Source of the DNA: Schizochytrium sp. CCTCC M209059 | Lineage: Eukaryota > Sar > Bigyra > Thraustochytrida > Thraustochytriidae | DNA length: 64,000 bases | Assembly (NCBI GenBank): GCA_000818945.1 | Contig: KN805395.1 | Coordinates: 170,749 to 234,748, forward strand | Reading direction: 5' to 3' | Shown: positions 42,310-50,421 of the stretch, piece by piece | Layout: each line of letters opens with the position of its first letter | Numbering within the stretch: the first letter of the stretch is position 1 | Notes under the pieces: generated by a model | The model's database searches: none | Seen by the model: the letters and a program-made list of their open reading frames with translations, nothing else | Told to the model about the DNA's origin: nothing | Position numbers and translations under genes: made by a program

Positions 42310-42316
42310 ATATAAA
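42310..42316 (+). promoter_or_regulatory. Possible TATA-like element upstream of the Hv1 gene
   Basis: TATAAAA lies about 255 bases before the start codon at 42572. It is a sequence match only; distance to the true transcript start is unknown. Confidence 0.25.
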
Positions 42317-42406
42317 ACAGGAATCTATCTTGAACTTGGAGAGTCTTTTGAGCTTCACCGTTGCGTTGGCTGGGCGCGGTCGAGCGCGCGAGCGAAGCGG
42401 ATTGGA

Positions 42407-42470
42407 GCAGAGCAGAGTAGAGCAGAGTAGAGCAGAGCATAGCATAGCATAGCATAGCAGAGCAGAGCAG
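42407..42470. repeat. AGCAG/AGTAG/AGCAT pentanucleotide repeat
   Basis: Successive five-base units drift from AGCAG through AGTAG to AGCAT and back, ending about 100 bases before the Hv1 start codon, so this is probably in the promoter or leader. Confidence 0.9.
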
Positions 42471-42571
42471 GGATAGACCGCGGAAGGACTTGCTCCGGGA
42501 GGTCGATCTCCTTTTTTCTCTGCTCTCCAGTCAAAAAGAAGAGAAGCGCAGAAAAGTCGAGGGAGGACGAA

Positions 42572-43474
42572 ATGGGCCGTCAGGTGCACTGGGCGCCCAC
42601 CAAGGCCTTCTTCCTCGCGTACGAGGAAGAGAGGAAAAAGGTCAAGGAAAAGTTTGGAAAGGAGTCGTGGAATTATCGCACGCTCAAATTTGTCCATTCG
42701 CATGGAGTACAATCTTTCTTGGCGGCACTCCTGGCGCTTGACGTCCTCGTCCTCATTGTGGAACTCATCCTCACAGCCTACTTTCCGCCCTGCTCGGTCA
42801 TCATCGAACAATGCGTGGCCATCAACGCCAGCGATGTCGAGGCTTCAACGCAAGATACGGCGCATCGTCTGCTCGCCGAAATTACCGAGGCCTCGCACAG
42901 CGATGGGTCCGAGCAGTGCGCAGCCGCGTGCGCGCATCAGCCGCACGGTGTCCACGGCGCCCACGAGGCCCTCTTCTGGATTTCCGTGACTATCCTCATC
43001 CTTTTCGAGCTCGAGCTTGCGGTCTTGCTCGCTTCCATTCATCGTCTCTTTTTCAGAAATGCGCTTTATATTTTCGACTTTGTCGTGGTCACAGTCGCTC
43101 TCGTCCTCGAAACCGTGCTGCACACCGAGCTCGCGCAGGAGGCTGGCGGTCTACTTATTTTTGTTAGACTTTGGCGTCTTCTTCGTGTCGGGCACGGCAT
43201 CTTTACCGACGTGCACGAGGTCGATCATAACAAAATGGAAAGATTGCGACACGAGCACAAGGAGCTCATTCGAGAAAACCAAAGCCTCCGCGACCACATT
43301 ATTTCTCTTGGGGGGCGCCCTCCTGACTCCTTCAATGCTGATGAAACGCTCAGTCAGGCCGATCCCTTCGACACTGCCACGACGTTCCAGGAGGACGCGT
43401 CAACCTCGCGAGATTCGCAGTCAACTTCGGCGAGAGACACGAACGGCTCCTATGGTGCTCTGGCGCAAACATAA
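42572..43474 (+). CDS. Voltage-gated proton channel (Hv1 type)
   Basis: 300 residues, a voltage-sensor domain without a pore domain. S1 (about 49-69) has ALDVLVLIVELIL; D57 aligns with the proton-selectivity aspartate of human Hv1 (D112) and E64 with E119. S2 is at about 132-155. S3 (about 166-182) has the conserved D169 in FDFVVVTVALVLE. S4 carries three arginines three apart: R199, R202 and R205 in VRLWRLLRVGHG, as in Hv1. A coiled-coil tail (about 218-248) follows, matching the dimerisation helix of Hv1, then a Ser/Thr-rich end. The long S1-S2 loop has Cys at 74, 81, 116 and 120 and a His ladder, H122/H125/H128/H131. These channels extrude protons down a voltage- and pH-dependent gradient in plasma or vesicle membranes. 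Ion selectivity is inferred from D57 and the three S4 arginines. Confidence 0.93.
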   Translation: MGRQVHWAPTKAFFLAYEEERKKVKEKFGKESWNYRTLKFVHSHGVQSFLAALLALDVLVLIVELILTAYFPPCSVIIEQCVAINASDVEASTQDTAHRLLAEITEASHSDGSEQCAAACAHQPHGVHGAHEALFWISVTILILFELELAVLLASIHRLFFRNALYIFDFVVVTVALVLETVLHTELAQEAGGLLIFVRLWRLLRVGHGIFTDVHEVDHNKMERLRHEHKELIRENQSLRDHIISLGGRPPDSFNADETLSQADPFDTATTFQEDASTSRDSQSTSARDTNGSYGALAQT

Positions 43475-43777
43475 AGACTGCTGGAGTGTATTTATACTTT
43501 GGCAATACTAATTCATGCGAAACAGCAAGATGCAAGACGCAAAAGGTCTATCGTTGAGTCAAAGAGTCTCATTGTGCAATTGTTTTCGATCATCGGGCTC
43601 TTAATGTGTGCGCTGTGATGTGATGTGATGTTGAGCGAGGCAGAGGGGTGCGTCGTGGTGCAGTACGGTGCGACGAGCTTGCTGCTCCATGTGGGTGCCG
43701 CTGGACGAGAACAAAAAATCAAACAAAAAAAGAAAAGCTCGGGACTGGTGAAGAATCTCTCTCTCATATGCACAATT
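43475..43777. other. Convergent intergenic region, Hv1 / GNAT-like
   Basis: About 300 AT-richer bases between two converging genes. No gene is seen. Confidence 0.55.
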
Positions 43778-44431
43778 TTACTCCAGGCTTGCCTGTCTAC
43801 GAGCGCGCCCGAGGACCATCGCTGTCGCAACTGCCGCAAGAGCTCCAAAAGTACAAGCTGCTGCAACCTGCCGACGCCATAACGCTAAAGCGACGACCAA
43901 GATTGGAACACGGAAGCGAGCTTTGCCCGCATGTTCGTCCTCTGGCGTATCGCAGCGGCGCGCGCCGGTCGCGCGAAGAATTGCAAACATCTTCGCAAAC
44001 TTTTCGGGCCTCGTTGTCATGGTAAGTTGCGTATTTGCGAACTGCCAGAGACCACGAGTACGGGCAATCTCCGCCAAAAGAGCTCCCACCAGCTCGCGAA
44101 AGGCTCCTGAGCCCCGCGCCTCCTTGCGGACTCCCATGATCCAAATGTTGACCACACACGTGCCATCATCTTCGATGCGCTCGTGCGCAGCGAGAAATCC
44201 TGCATCATTGGTCAAAGCCCAGCTTTTCCCCGCCTGCATGCGTTCATGCCAGGCGTCCAGGTCCAAGGTCCCGTTATCAAAGACAGCCGCGTTAGCCTCG
44301 ACAAGTTTGCGCGAGGGTTTCTCGCCGTTCGTGTTGCACTCAACGACACCCATAGTAGTAAGAGTAGCCTTTCGGTCAACGCTTTCCTCCTCAGTTACGT
44401 AAATGATGGAGTTTGCGTAAAAGCGTAGCAC
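43778..44431 (-). CDS. GNAT-like acetyltransferase with C-terminal membrane segment
   Basis: 217 residues from the first ATG, or 191 from an internal ATG at 44353 (MGVVECNTNGEKPSRKLVEA), which is the more likely start because the preceding segment is unusual. VVNIWIMGVRKEARGSGAFRELVGALL (written here in pieces: the strand VVNIWIMGV, then the acetyl-CoA loop KEARGSGAF at about 102-110) and TRPEKFAKMFAILRATGAR fit the GNAT fold, with N-terminal region ALTNDAGFLAAHERI. A hydrophobic segment near the C-terminus (about 185-208, AAACTFGALAAVATAMVLG) followed by RARR suggests a tail anchor facing the cytosol. The GNAT call rests on short motifs and the substrate is unknown. Confidence 0.68.
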   Translation of the reverse strand: MLRFYANSIIYVTEEESVDRKATLTTMGVVECNTNGEKPSRKLVEANAAVFDNGTLDLDAWHERMQAGKSWALTNDAGFLAAHERIEDDGTCVVNIWIMGVRKEARGSGAFRELVGALLAEIARTRGLWQFANTQLTMTTRPEKFAKMFAILRATGARRCDTPEDEHAGKARFRVPILVVALALWRRQVAAACTFGALAAVATAMVLGRARRQASLE

Positions 44432-44946
44432 AGCAGGTCAACAAATACCAAATCCGATGCCTTGATGTTTTGACTTGTCTTCGGAACCTTGCGCGTGGAC
44501 AGGACGGGCCCCTTTAACACGTCGAGCCGCGCCTGCACTGTTGTTTGACTCGTCTCGACTCGCGAAAGTCTCTCGACCCAACCCAACCCACCCGGTCGTT
44601 CTCGGCAATTCGCGCTCGCGCACAGCGATTGCGGTTCTGCGCGAGTCTTGGGCAGACACACCGACGTCCGAGTCATCTCGAGTCGTTCTCGTCGCCACTA
44701 CTGCTACAAAAGTGTCTCAAGCAATGGTTGATCACAGAGGACAATAAAATAAAGTAAAATAAGAATGAAGTGAAGTGAATGAATGAAGAATGCTCAATAC
44801 TTGACTTGTGCAGGAGCAGCGCAGCCACGATAAGCAGTGCCTTGGTGAAGAGCGCCGCGCAGAGCGCCTTCTCGAGGGGATTTCTTTCTGGCGGAGAGGA
44901 GGAACAGCGCTGCTTTCTTTCCGGCCGCTGCACGCGAGCCGCGAGG
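44432..44946. promoter_or_regulatory. Divergent promoter region, GNAT-like / WW-RDD gene
   Basis: About 500 bases between divergent starts. No coding evidence beyond the upstream extension of the WW-RDD open frame, whose translation looks non-conserved. Confidence 0.45.
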
Positions 44947-46086
44947 ATGACTTGGGCGAGCCTCGTGCTGCGAGGCGCCGCGCGCGGCAGCGCCTCCGGA
45001 CACCTCCTGCGCAAACCGCTGCTGGCGGCGGCGCGCCAGCGGCAGCATCCCGCCGGAGGCCTCGGGTGGCTGGCCAGGAGCGCCAGCTCTGCTGCCAGCG
45101 GCAGCAACCCGGGCGGCGCCTCGCCGCCGCCGCCGACGACGACGACACCAGCGGCGGCAGCGGCGTCGACCGCATCAGCAACGTCGCCGACCAGCGCAAA
45201 GGTGGCGGGCGCAATTGCCAACGACAAGGAAGGCGATGTGATCGTGGACCGTGCCGGCGACCGCTGGGTGGCCAAGGTGGACGCCGACACGGGCGTCCTC
45301 TTTTACTACAACGAAAAGTCGTGGGAGTCCCGCAACGAGCGGCCGCTTACTACAGAGAGTATAGCAGATATTGCCGCTGCGCTGCCCGCCCGTAAACCAG
45401 AATACGCCACCGACTGGTCTGATCCAAAGTACCCGGACTGGATTCAATACATTGAGTTCCAGTCAAAACGCGCGTATTACCATAACACGGCCACGGGGGA
45501 AACCACGTGGGCACCGCCAGATCAACCAGACTTGGATGTCTTTAAAAAGGAGATTGAGGACTCACAGCAGACGCTCATGACTGTGCCAGATTCCGTGCCG
45601 TCCGCAGCGCCGGGGAGGCGCTTTCTGGCTGGCGTTGTCGATGCGGGTGCATCCTTTGCGGCCGGTTGTGCCTTTGGAACGCTGGTCTACCTCGACATTG
45701 GAAACCTCATGGGTGCTGGTGCCTCGGTGAGTCTTTCGGCCTGGACCTTTTTTGTTTGCCGTGATATGATCTTTGAACGTGGCACTCGGTCTCCGGGCAA
45801 GCGTCTGCTCAAGCTTGAGATTGTGCGCACCGATGGACAGCTTCCTTCTCGCTGGAACACCCTATTTCGTCAGATCTACCTTCCCGTCTACCTTGGTTCT
45901 GCATTTCTCATGCCGTACATTTTCGTCTTTTCTGCTGCGGATCTCGGCGCAATGCTCTTTACCGCCAAGCGCCAGCGTCTTGGAGACTTTATCGCGCAAA
46001 CTCGCGTCATTGATGAGCAGCCGGACCGCCAGGTCCGCCTTGATGAGAAAGCGCGTGTCGATGATGAGGATGACGCAAAGGAGTGA
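44947..46086 (+). CDS. Mitochondrial RDD-family membrane protein with WW-like domains
   Basis: 379 residues. The first 45 residues are Arg/Ala-rich without acids (MTWASLVLRGAARGS), like a mitochondrial presequence. An Ala/Thr/Pro linker precedes two WW-like modules, DRWVAKVDADTGVLFYYNEK (about 103-130) and WIQYIEFQSKRAYYHNTATG-ETTWAPP (about 160-190). RDD hallmarks come next: RRFLAGVVDAGAS (about 218-230), a transmembrane segment, RSPGKRLLKLEIV and QRLGDFIAQTRVI, with further hydrophobic helices between. RDD proteins are small membrane proteins of poorly known function. I chose the ATG at 44947 because upstream residues from 44779 do not look targeted. The C-terminus is acidic. Confidence 0.85.
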   Translation: MTWASLVLRGAARGSASGHLLRKPLLAAARQRQHPAGGLGWLARSASSAASGSNPGGASPPPPTTTTPAAAAASTASATSPTSAKVAGAIANDKEGDVIVDRAGDRWVAKVDADTGVLFYYNEKSWESRNERPLTTESIADIAAALPARKPEYATDWSDPKYPDWIQYIEFQSKRAYYHNTATGETTWAPPDQPDLDVFKKEIEDSQQTLMTVPDSVPSAAPGRRFLAGVVDAGASFAAGCAFGTLVYLDIGNLMGAGASVSLSAWTFFVCRDMIFERGTRSPGKRLLKLEIVRTDGQLPSRWNTLFRQIYLPVYLGSAFLMPYIFVFSAADLGAMLFTAKRQRLGDFIAQTRVIDEQPDRQVRLDEKARVDDEDDAKE

Positions 46087-46970
46087 TGAGAGTGCGTGTG
46101 AGCAAGCCTCCCAAGCCAGAAAGCAATCAAGCAAGCAAGTATATGCGAACAGGCCATAAAAGCCCTTTAGATCAGCCCACCGCTTCAACGGGTTGGGACC
46201 TTTGTAGACGGTCGGCTAGCAGCGACACGGAAGTGTAATGGACTGCAGCTACTTGCCTCGCTAGACCTAGATCACAATCTGCGTGCGTGCAAGCTTGATT
46301 CATTCAACAAGTGCGCGGCTCGCATCTGGTGTCTTCTGTAGTATGACGAACGAACGAACGAACGAACCATCGAATGATAGATAAAGAAAAAGAAACAAAA
46401 AAAAACATGATTTTCGAGACGATGTGATGATGATTGCACACGTCCAAACAGAGGCAGCTATGAAAGGTTCGCCTTCTCACAAATCGAGGGGCGGTCAATT
46501 CTGACAATGGAAAGTCGAAAAAGGAGTTTCTCTTGCTTCTCCTGACGCATAGCTTGGAAAATTCAATTTTCCACGCCTGACAAGACTTGCGCGTGGTGCG
46601 ATGCTAATTTGGTATTTCGCAGCAATATGTGTGTGTTATCTGTAAATGTTTGACGGTAAACCAAAAACTAATTCTTTTAAGAAAATTTACAAAATAAAAA
46701 TTGTTTAAAAAAAATCCCAAATCTGATATCAGAACGATCTCGTCACGTTCCGAGGTAAGAGTGCATAGCACTGCGTTGGTGAGATGCGGCGAGTGAACCA
46801 GACCGACTCGTACGATGGTGACGTAGCGAGTGCATTGATCAAGACTCCCGTTTGACCTCAGCAAATCTCAAATCGAGACAAGACGAGACGAAACGAGACG
46901 AGACCAGACGAGACCAGACGAGACCAGACAAGACCAGACGAGCCCAGACGAGACGAGACCAGACGAGACA
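46087..46970. other. AT-rich spacer upstream of the second PARP gene
   Basis: Markedly more AT-rich than surrounding genes. It contains a GAAC/CGAA tract (46350-46366) and, just before the start codon, the AGACG tract described separately. The stretch 46594-46650 resembles 48702-48760. Confidence 0.5.
46874..46970. repeat. AGACG/AGACC pentanucleotide repeat ending at the PARP start codon
   Basis: Almost continuous AGACG, AGACC and AAACG units run directly up to the ATG at 46971, so this is the 5' untranslated region or core promoter of that gene. Confidence 0.88.
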
Positions 46971-48044
46971 ATGAACAAAGGTGTCCAGAAGAAAGGTGTC
47001 AGTCCCAAGGTCCTTCCCAGATCGATGAAGATGGAACTGCAGCAACATCTCTCCAACATGCATCTCAATGCAATCGCTGTGATTCACAATAGTGGACTTG
47101 ATTGCAGATTGCAGAACAATCCATTTCTCAATCATGGAGGCGTCATCTATCAGCCCTCGTGCCAAAGGGACGCAATCGCGATGCTTACTCGCATCAAGAA
47201 TTGGTCGAGTTCTGGTTGCCGAGTTCCACAGGATGTATTGGAAATTCAGCAGGGTTTCATGGTGAGCCTCTCGCTTGATTATCGATATAATCCACCAGTT
47301 CTCCGCTATCAATCCGCTGCATGCTCGCCCCTAGATGCTTCCCTCAAAAGTCTTCTCGATGCACTAATTGTGATTCTAACTCCTGTCGAATGGGTGGATA
47401 TGTGGGAGGATTCCATTTGCCGCGTTTCCAGGGCCAACTCCAACCCCCACTACGAATACTTGATTCCTGGTTCGACAAGATTTAAGACACTACAGGGTCA
47501 ACTCATGACACAATCGATGAATGTAGGAAGTCGATTGTGTTCAGTCAAGGCTGTGAACAACGAATATCTATTGGCGCGGTTCAATGCGATGTGTGACATT
47601 ATGTCACTGAAGTCTCACGACGCTGCCAACGAGGAAATGGAGACCGTGATGCTTTATCACGGGACTGGCGAAGTAAACCCCGACAAAATTTGTCTTGGTG
47701 TCGATGGATTAGATCCTCGCTACTCGAAAATGGACGGTCCTTTTGGCCGCGCGGTGTACCTGACCGACAGTCCAACGGCAGCTCTTTCTTATGCATACAG
47801 GACTGGACAACGGAGCTACACTATGATCGTTGTGTGCGTCAGCTGCGGTGATATCCAGCTCGAAACAACCGAACGCTTAGAAACAAATCCGCCGTTCAAA
47901 GATGAGAATGAAACCACTTTTTACGATTCCGTGCGAAGCGCCATGGGAGCAGATGAAAAGTCAAAAGATCCGAATGCTTTTACGTATGGTATTTTCGATT
48001 CGTACCGCTGTCGTCCGACGTACGTAGTGGAGTTCGAGTTCTAA
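46971..48044 (+). CDS. PARP-like ADP-ribosyltransferase-fold protein lacking the catalytic Glu
   Basis: 357 residues. The C-terminal half is PARP-like: YEYLIPGSTRFKTLQ (about 161-175), SVKAVNNEYLLARFNAM (about 191-207), MLYHGTGEVNPDKICLGVDG with H230, LDPR, FGRAVYLTDSPTAALSYAY with Y263, and the last strand GIFDSYRCRPTYVVEF. Aligning to PARP1, the catalytic Glu position falls on T338. The H-Y pair is present but the Glu is not, so mono-ADP-ribosylation or NAD binding only is predicted. The N-terminal 150 residues match no domain I know. The gene is visibly less GC-rich than its neighbours. The start is the ATG after the AGACG repeat. Confidence 0.82.
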   Translation: MNKGVQKKGVSPKVLPRSMKMELQQHLSNMHLNAIAVIHNSGLDCRLQNNPFLNHGGVIYQPSCQRDAIAMLTRIKNWSSSGCRVPQDVLEIQQGFMVSLSLDYRYNPPVLRYQSAACSPLDASLKSLLDALIVILTPVEWVDMWEDSICRVSRANSNPHYEYLIPGSTRFKTLQGQLMTQSMNVGSRLCSVKAVNNEYLLARFNAMCDIMSLKSHDAANEEMETVMLYHGTGEVNPDKICLGVDGLDPRYSKMDGPFGRAVYLTDSPTAALSYAYRTGQRSYTMIVVCVSCGDIQLETTERLETNPPFKDENETTFYDSVRSAMGADEKSKDPNAFTYGIFDSYRCRPTYVVEFEF

Positions 48045-48531
48045 ATCTTTGACGTACACCAAGTCGATTTTAAAGCATATCACTTTCTCTCACTGATTTA
48101 TCGATCGACAAACACGTGAAACCCCAATCGTGTGATAATGGAAGCACCTGCGGATTCCTACGAATCATGTCTAGCGTCGCTGCTGGCACTTACAGTTGAT
48201 GAGGTCACTACTTTTGGAGAGAATAAGGCTTGGTATCGAATTAGACGACTTTTCATATCTGAAAGGAAGGCTTATCCTCCACAGTTTTCTTTGTTTATGA
48301 TCTTGAAAAAGCACCGAAAACGTGGAGACCTAACCTTGAATTTCCCTAGACATGACCAAGCATAGGCATGCCCGCCGGTGACCATCTTGTTCTGTCGTAA
48401 AGGGATGAACAACAGTACATTGTCAGCCTTCGATTCGCCAAGTCATATTCGGGTCCACAACGATGGACCAACGTGTACGTGTATGGGACGCTACTAAAAT
48501 CGTTCAAAATTTGACTTTATAAAATTTCAAT
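48045..48531. other. AT-rich spacer with one doubtful 77-residue open frame
   Basis: The open frame at 48132-48365 (plus; ATG at 48138) has no recognisable similarity and may be chance or a decayed fragment. Nothing else is seen. Confidence 0.4.
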
Positions 48532-48709
48532 GCAAATGCAACATCGACTAGTATCCCCGACGCTGGCGCGGGCGGCGCGAGGGGTCGAGTCGACGCGCGA
48601 GAGTTTCTCGCAGGTTTCGGCGATCACTCGCTAAACATGCTCAAAATGAAAACGCCAAGCTCACACATTCAATCAGTCACGCCTTCCGTCATGTTGAGGC
48701 CCGTAGTGC
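48532..48709 (-). pseudogene. Decayed tandem copy of the CCT2 3' end
   Basis: About 178 bases parallel the true CCT2 3' end at 48822-49013. Both start with GCAAATGCAACATCGA, share GACGCTGGCGCGGG, then GGTCGAGTCGACGCGC, then GCCTTCCGTCATGTTGAG. The coding sense still ends in Arg-Gln-Arg-Arg-Gly-Tyr then a stop, but the copy carries length differences (178 versus 192 bases) that break the frame and lacks the rest of the gene. It is a relic of a local duplication. Confidence 0.88.
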
Positions 48710-48837
48710 GATACTGGTCTGGTACTCGCAGCAGGAGCAATGTGTATGTTTTTTATCTGTAAAAGTTCGCTTATTAGATCTATGCGGTATAAACAAAGAA
48801 AACAGATCAAGAAAAAGGAAGGCAAATGCAACATCGA

Positions 48838-50421
48838 TTAGTATCCCTGACGCTGGCGCGGGGCGGCGCGGATGGTCGAGTCGACGCGCAGAAGCGCCTC
48901 ACTGGCCTCGGCGGCAGCTAGCAAAACATGTTCCTTGGCCTTGAAACTCTCAAAGATGCCGAGCTCACGAACATCACCAATAGTGCCTTCCGTCATGTTG
49001 AGACCCATAGTGCTCTGGCCATCATGGTGCGCCACACGGAGCTGGCTGACAAGGTCCGCCGAGTCGTAGCCGCCGTTGTCGGCAATGGTCGCGGGAAGAG
49101 TACGCAATGCCTTGGCAAAGGCCTCAACAGCGAGAGCCTTCTTGCCAGAAATGGTCGGGGTGATCTCGTCAACGGCCTTGGCCATGAGCATCTCCGCGCA
49201 GCCGCCACCAAGGGTGACACGGGACTCCTTGATGGTCTGCGAGAGCACCGCAAGGGCGTCGTGCAGAGACCGCTCTGCCTCATCGAGGACGTGCGTCGAC
49301 GCGCCCCGCAATACAACGGTGCAGGCCTTGCCGCTCTGCACGCCCGAAAACTTGATGAAACGCTTCTCGCCAATCATCGTCTCTTCAATGAGATCGGCGT
49401 GACCAAGCTGGATCGCCTCCGGGTTCTCAAAGGTTGAGGTGAGCTCGGCGCCCGTGACGGTAGAGAGGCGCTCGACGCCATCGAAATCAGCATGCTCGAT
49501 GCACATCACGCCCGCCTCGGCAAAGAGCGAAGCAGGCCAATCATAGACGAGCTGACGGTTAATGAACACATTGCATCCGGACTTGAGAATCTTGTCCACC
49601 TTGGCCTTCATCTTTTGCTTTTCGGCCTCTTCGATCTCGGCCACTGCGTCCATCGAGTCTACCTTGACGCGCGAGCCATAGATCTTGACCTTGTCCGTAT
49701 CCATGGGCGTGTTGGCCACCATAATCTTGGCGTTCTCCAGGCGCTTGGGCTGGCCGACGCCAATCTTGAGGTGCGCCAAAAAGCCCTCGTCGAGAAAGGA
49801 CTGCTCGAGGCTGCCGCCGGGGACCTTGATGACCTGAATCAGGTTGAGATCGGTGCTTCCACCGAGACGGAGAACAGCGTCCACGGCCAGGTTGGCAAAG
49901 CGGTCCTTGTCCTTGTTCAGGAGCTTGCTGGACAGCGTGGTGCGCGCAATATTGAGCAGGTCGCCGCGGAAGGCCTCCAGGTCCGAGCCGTGGTCCACGG
50001 CGCTGTCTTCGAGGGCCTTGCGGGCGGCGGCCACGGCAAGACGCCAGCCATCGCAAATGGTCATGGGGTGCACACGCTGATGAATGAGCTGTTCGGCCTC
50101 GCGCAGGAGCTCACCTGCGAGAACAACCACCGAGGTCGTGCCATCACCGACTTCGTCGTCCTGGGACCGGCTCATGTCCACGAGGACCTTGGCAGCCGGG
50201 TTGTCGATGTGGATGGCGCTCAGGATGGTGGCACCGTCGTTAGTGATGTTCATGCTGTCCGGGTTAGACATGGACTGGAGGATCTTGTCCATGCCCTTGG
50301 GTCCAAGAGTGGATTTAACCAAGTCGCTGATGGCGATCGCGCCCACAAAGGAGCTCATGCGGGAGTTCTCGCCCTTGTCGATCATCGACTCGGCGCTGAG
50401 CACGCTGTTGGGGTCCGCCAT
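48838..50421 (-). CDS. CCT2: T-complex protein 1 subunit beta (CCT2)
   Basis: 527 residues, the family's usual length (about 535). CCT is the cytosolic two-ring chaperonin that folds actin, tubulin and others with ATP. Signature motifs: TLGPKGMDKIL (38-48), NDGATIL (61-67), DEVGDGTTSVVVLAG (89-103), all around the nucleotide site, and GGGCAEMLMA with the ATP-side D further on (DNGGYDSADL). Subunit identity is from beta-type stretches such as KIGVGQPKRLENAKIMVANTPMDTDK and EHADFDGVERLSTVTGAE. One exon. A truncated degraded copy of its 3' end lies immediately downstream. C-ending codons dominate, in line with strong expression. Confidence 0.97.
   Translation of the reverse strand: MADPNSVLSAESMIDKGENSRMSSFVGAIAISDLVKSTLGPKGMDKILQSMSNPDSMNITNDGATILSAIHIDNPAAKVLVDMSRSQDDEVGDGTTSVVVLAGELLREAEQLIHQRVHPMTICDGWRLAVAAARKALEDSAVDHGSDLEAFRGDLLNIARTTLSSKLLNKDKDRFANLAVDAVLRLGGSTDLNLIQVIKVPGGSLEQSFLDEGFLAHLKIGVGQPKRLENAKIMVANTPMDTDKVKIYGSRVKVDSMDAVAEIEEAEKQKMKAKVDKILKSGCNVFINRQLVYDWPASLFAEAGVMCIEHADFDGVERLSTVTGAELTSTFENPEAIQLGHADLIEETMIGEKRFIKFSGVQSGKACTVVLRGASTHVLDEAERSLHDALAVLSQTIKESRVTLGGGCAEMLMAKAVDEITPTISGKKALAVEAFAKALRTLPATIADNGGYDSADLVSQLRVAHHDGQSTMGLNMTEGTIGDVRELGIFESFKAKEHVLLAAAEASEALLRVDSTIRAAPRQRQGY

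Larger units (their letters stand above)
39789..42571. other. Long spacer with repeated 17-bp motif and simple repeats
   Basis: No gene is supportable; frames such as 40254-41399 translate to low-complexity Arg/Ala/Ser. It holds GGCA and GAGC tracts (about 40387-40462), a 17-bp motif repeated five times (listed separately), AAGCC repeats (41158-41208) and the AGCAG/AGCAT tract (42407-42470) just before the Hv1 gene. Confidence 0.55.

Noticed and set aside
46441..46500. GGTTCG-containing stretch considered as a tRNA T-arm
   Set aside because: No matching acceptor stem, D-arm or anticodon arm can be built around it.
48132..48365. 77-codon open frame after the second PARP gene
   Set aside because: No similarity seen, sits in AT-rich DNA beside a decayed duplication; kept only as a remark in the spacer entry.
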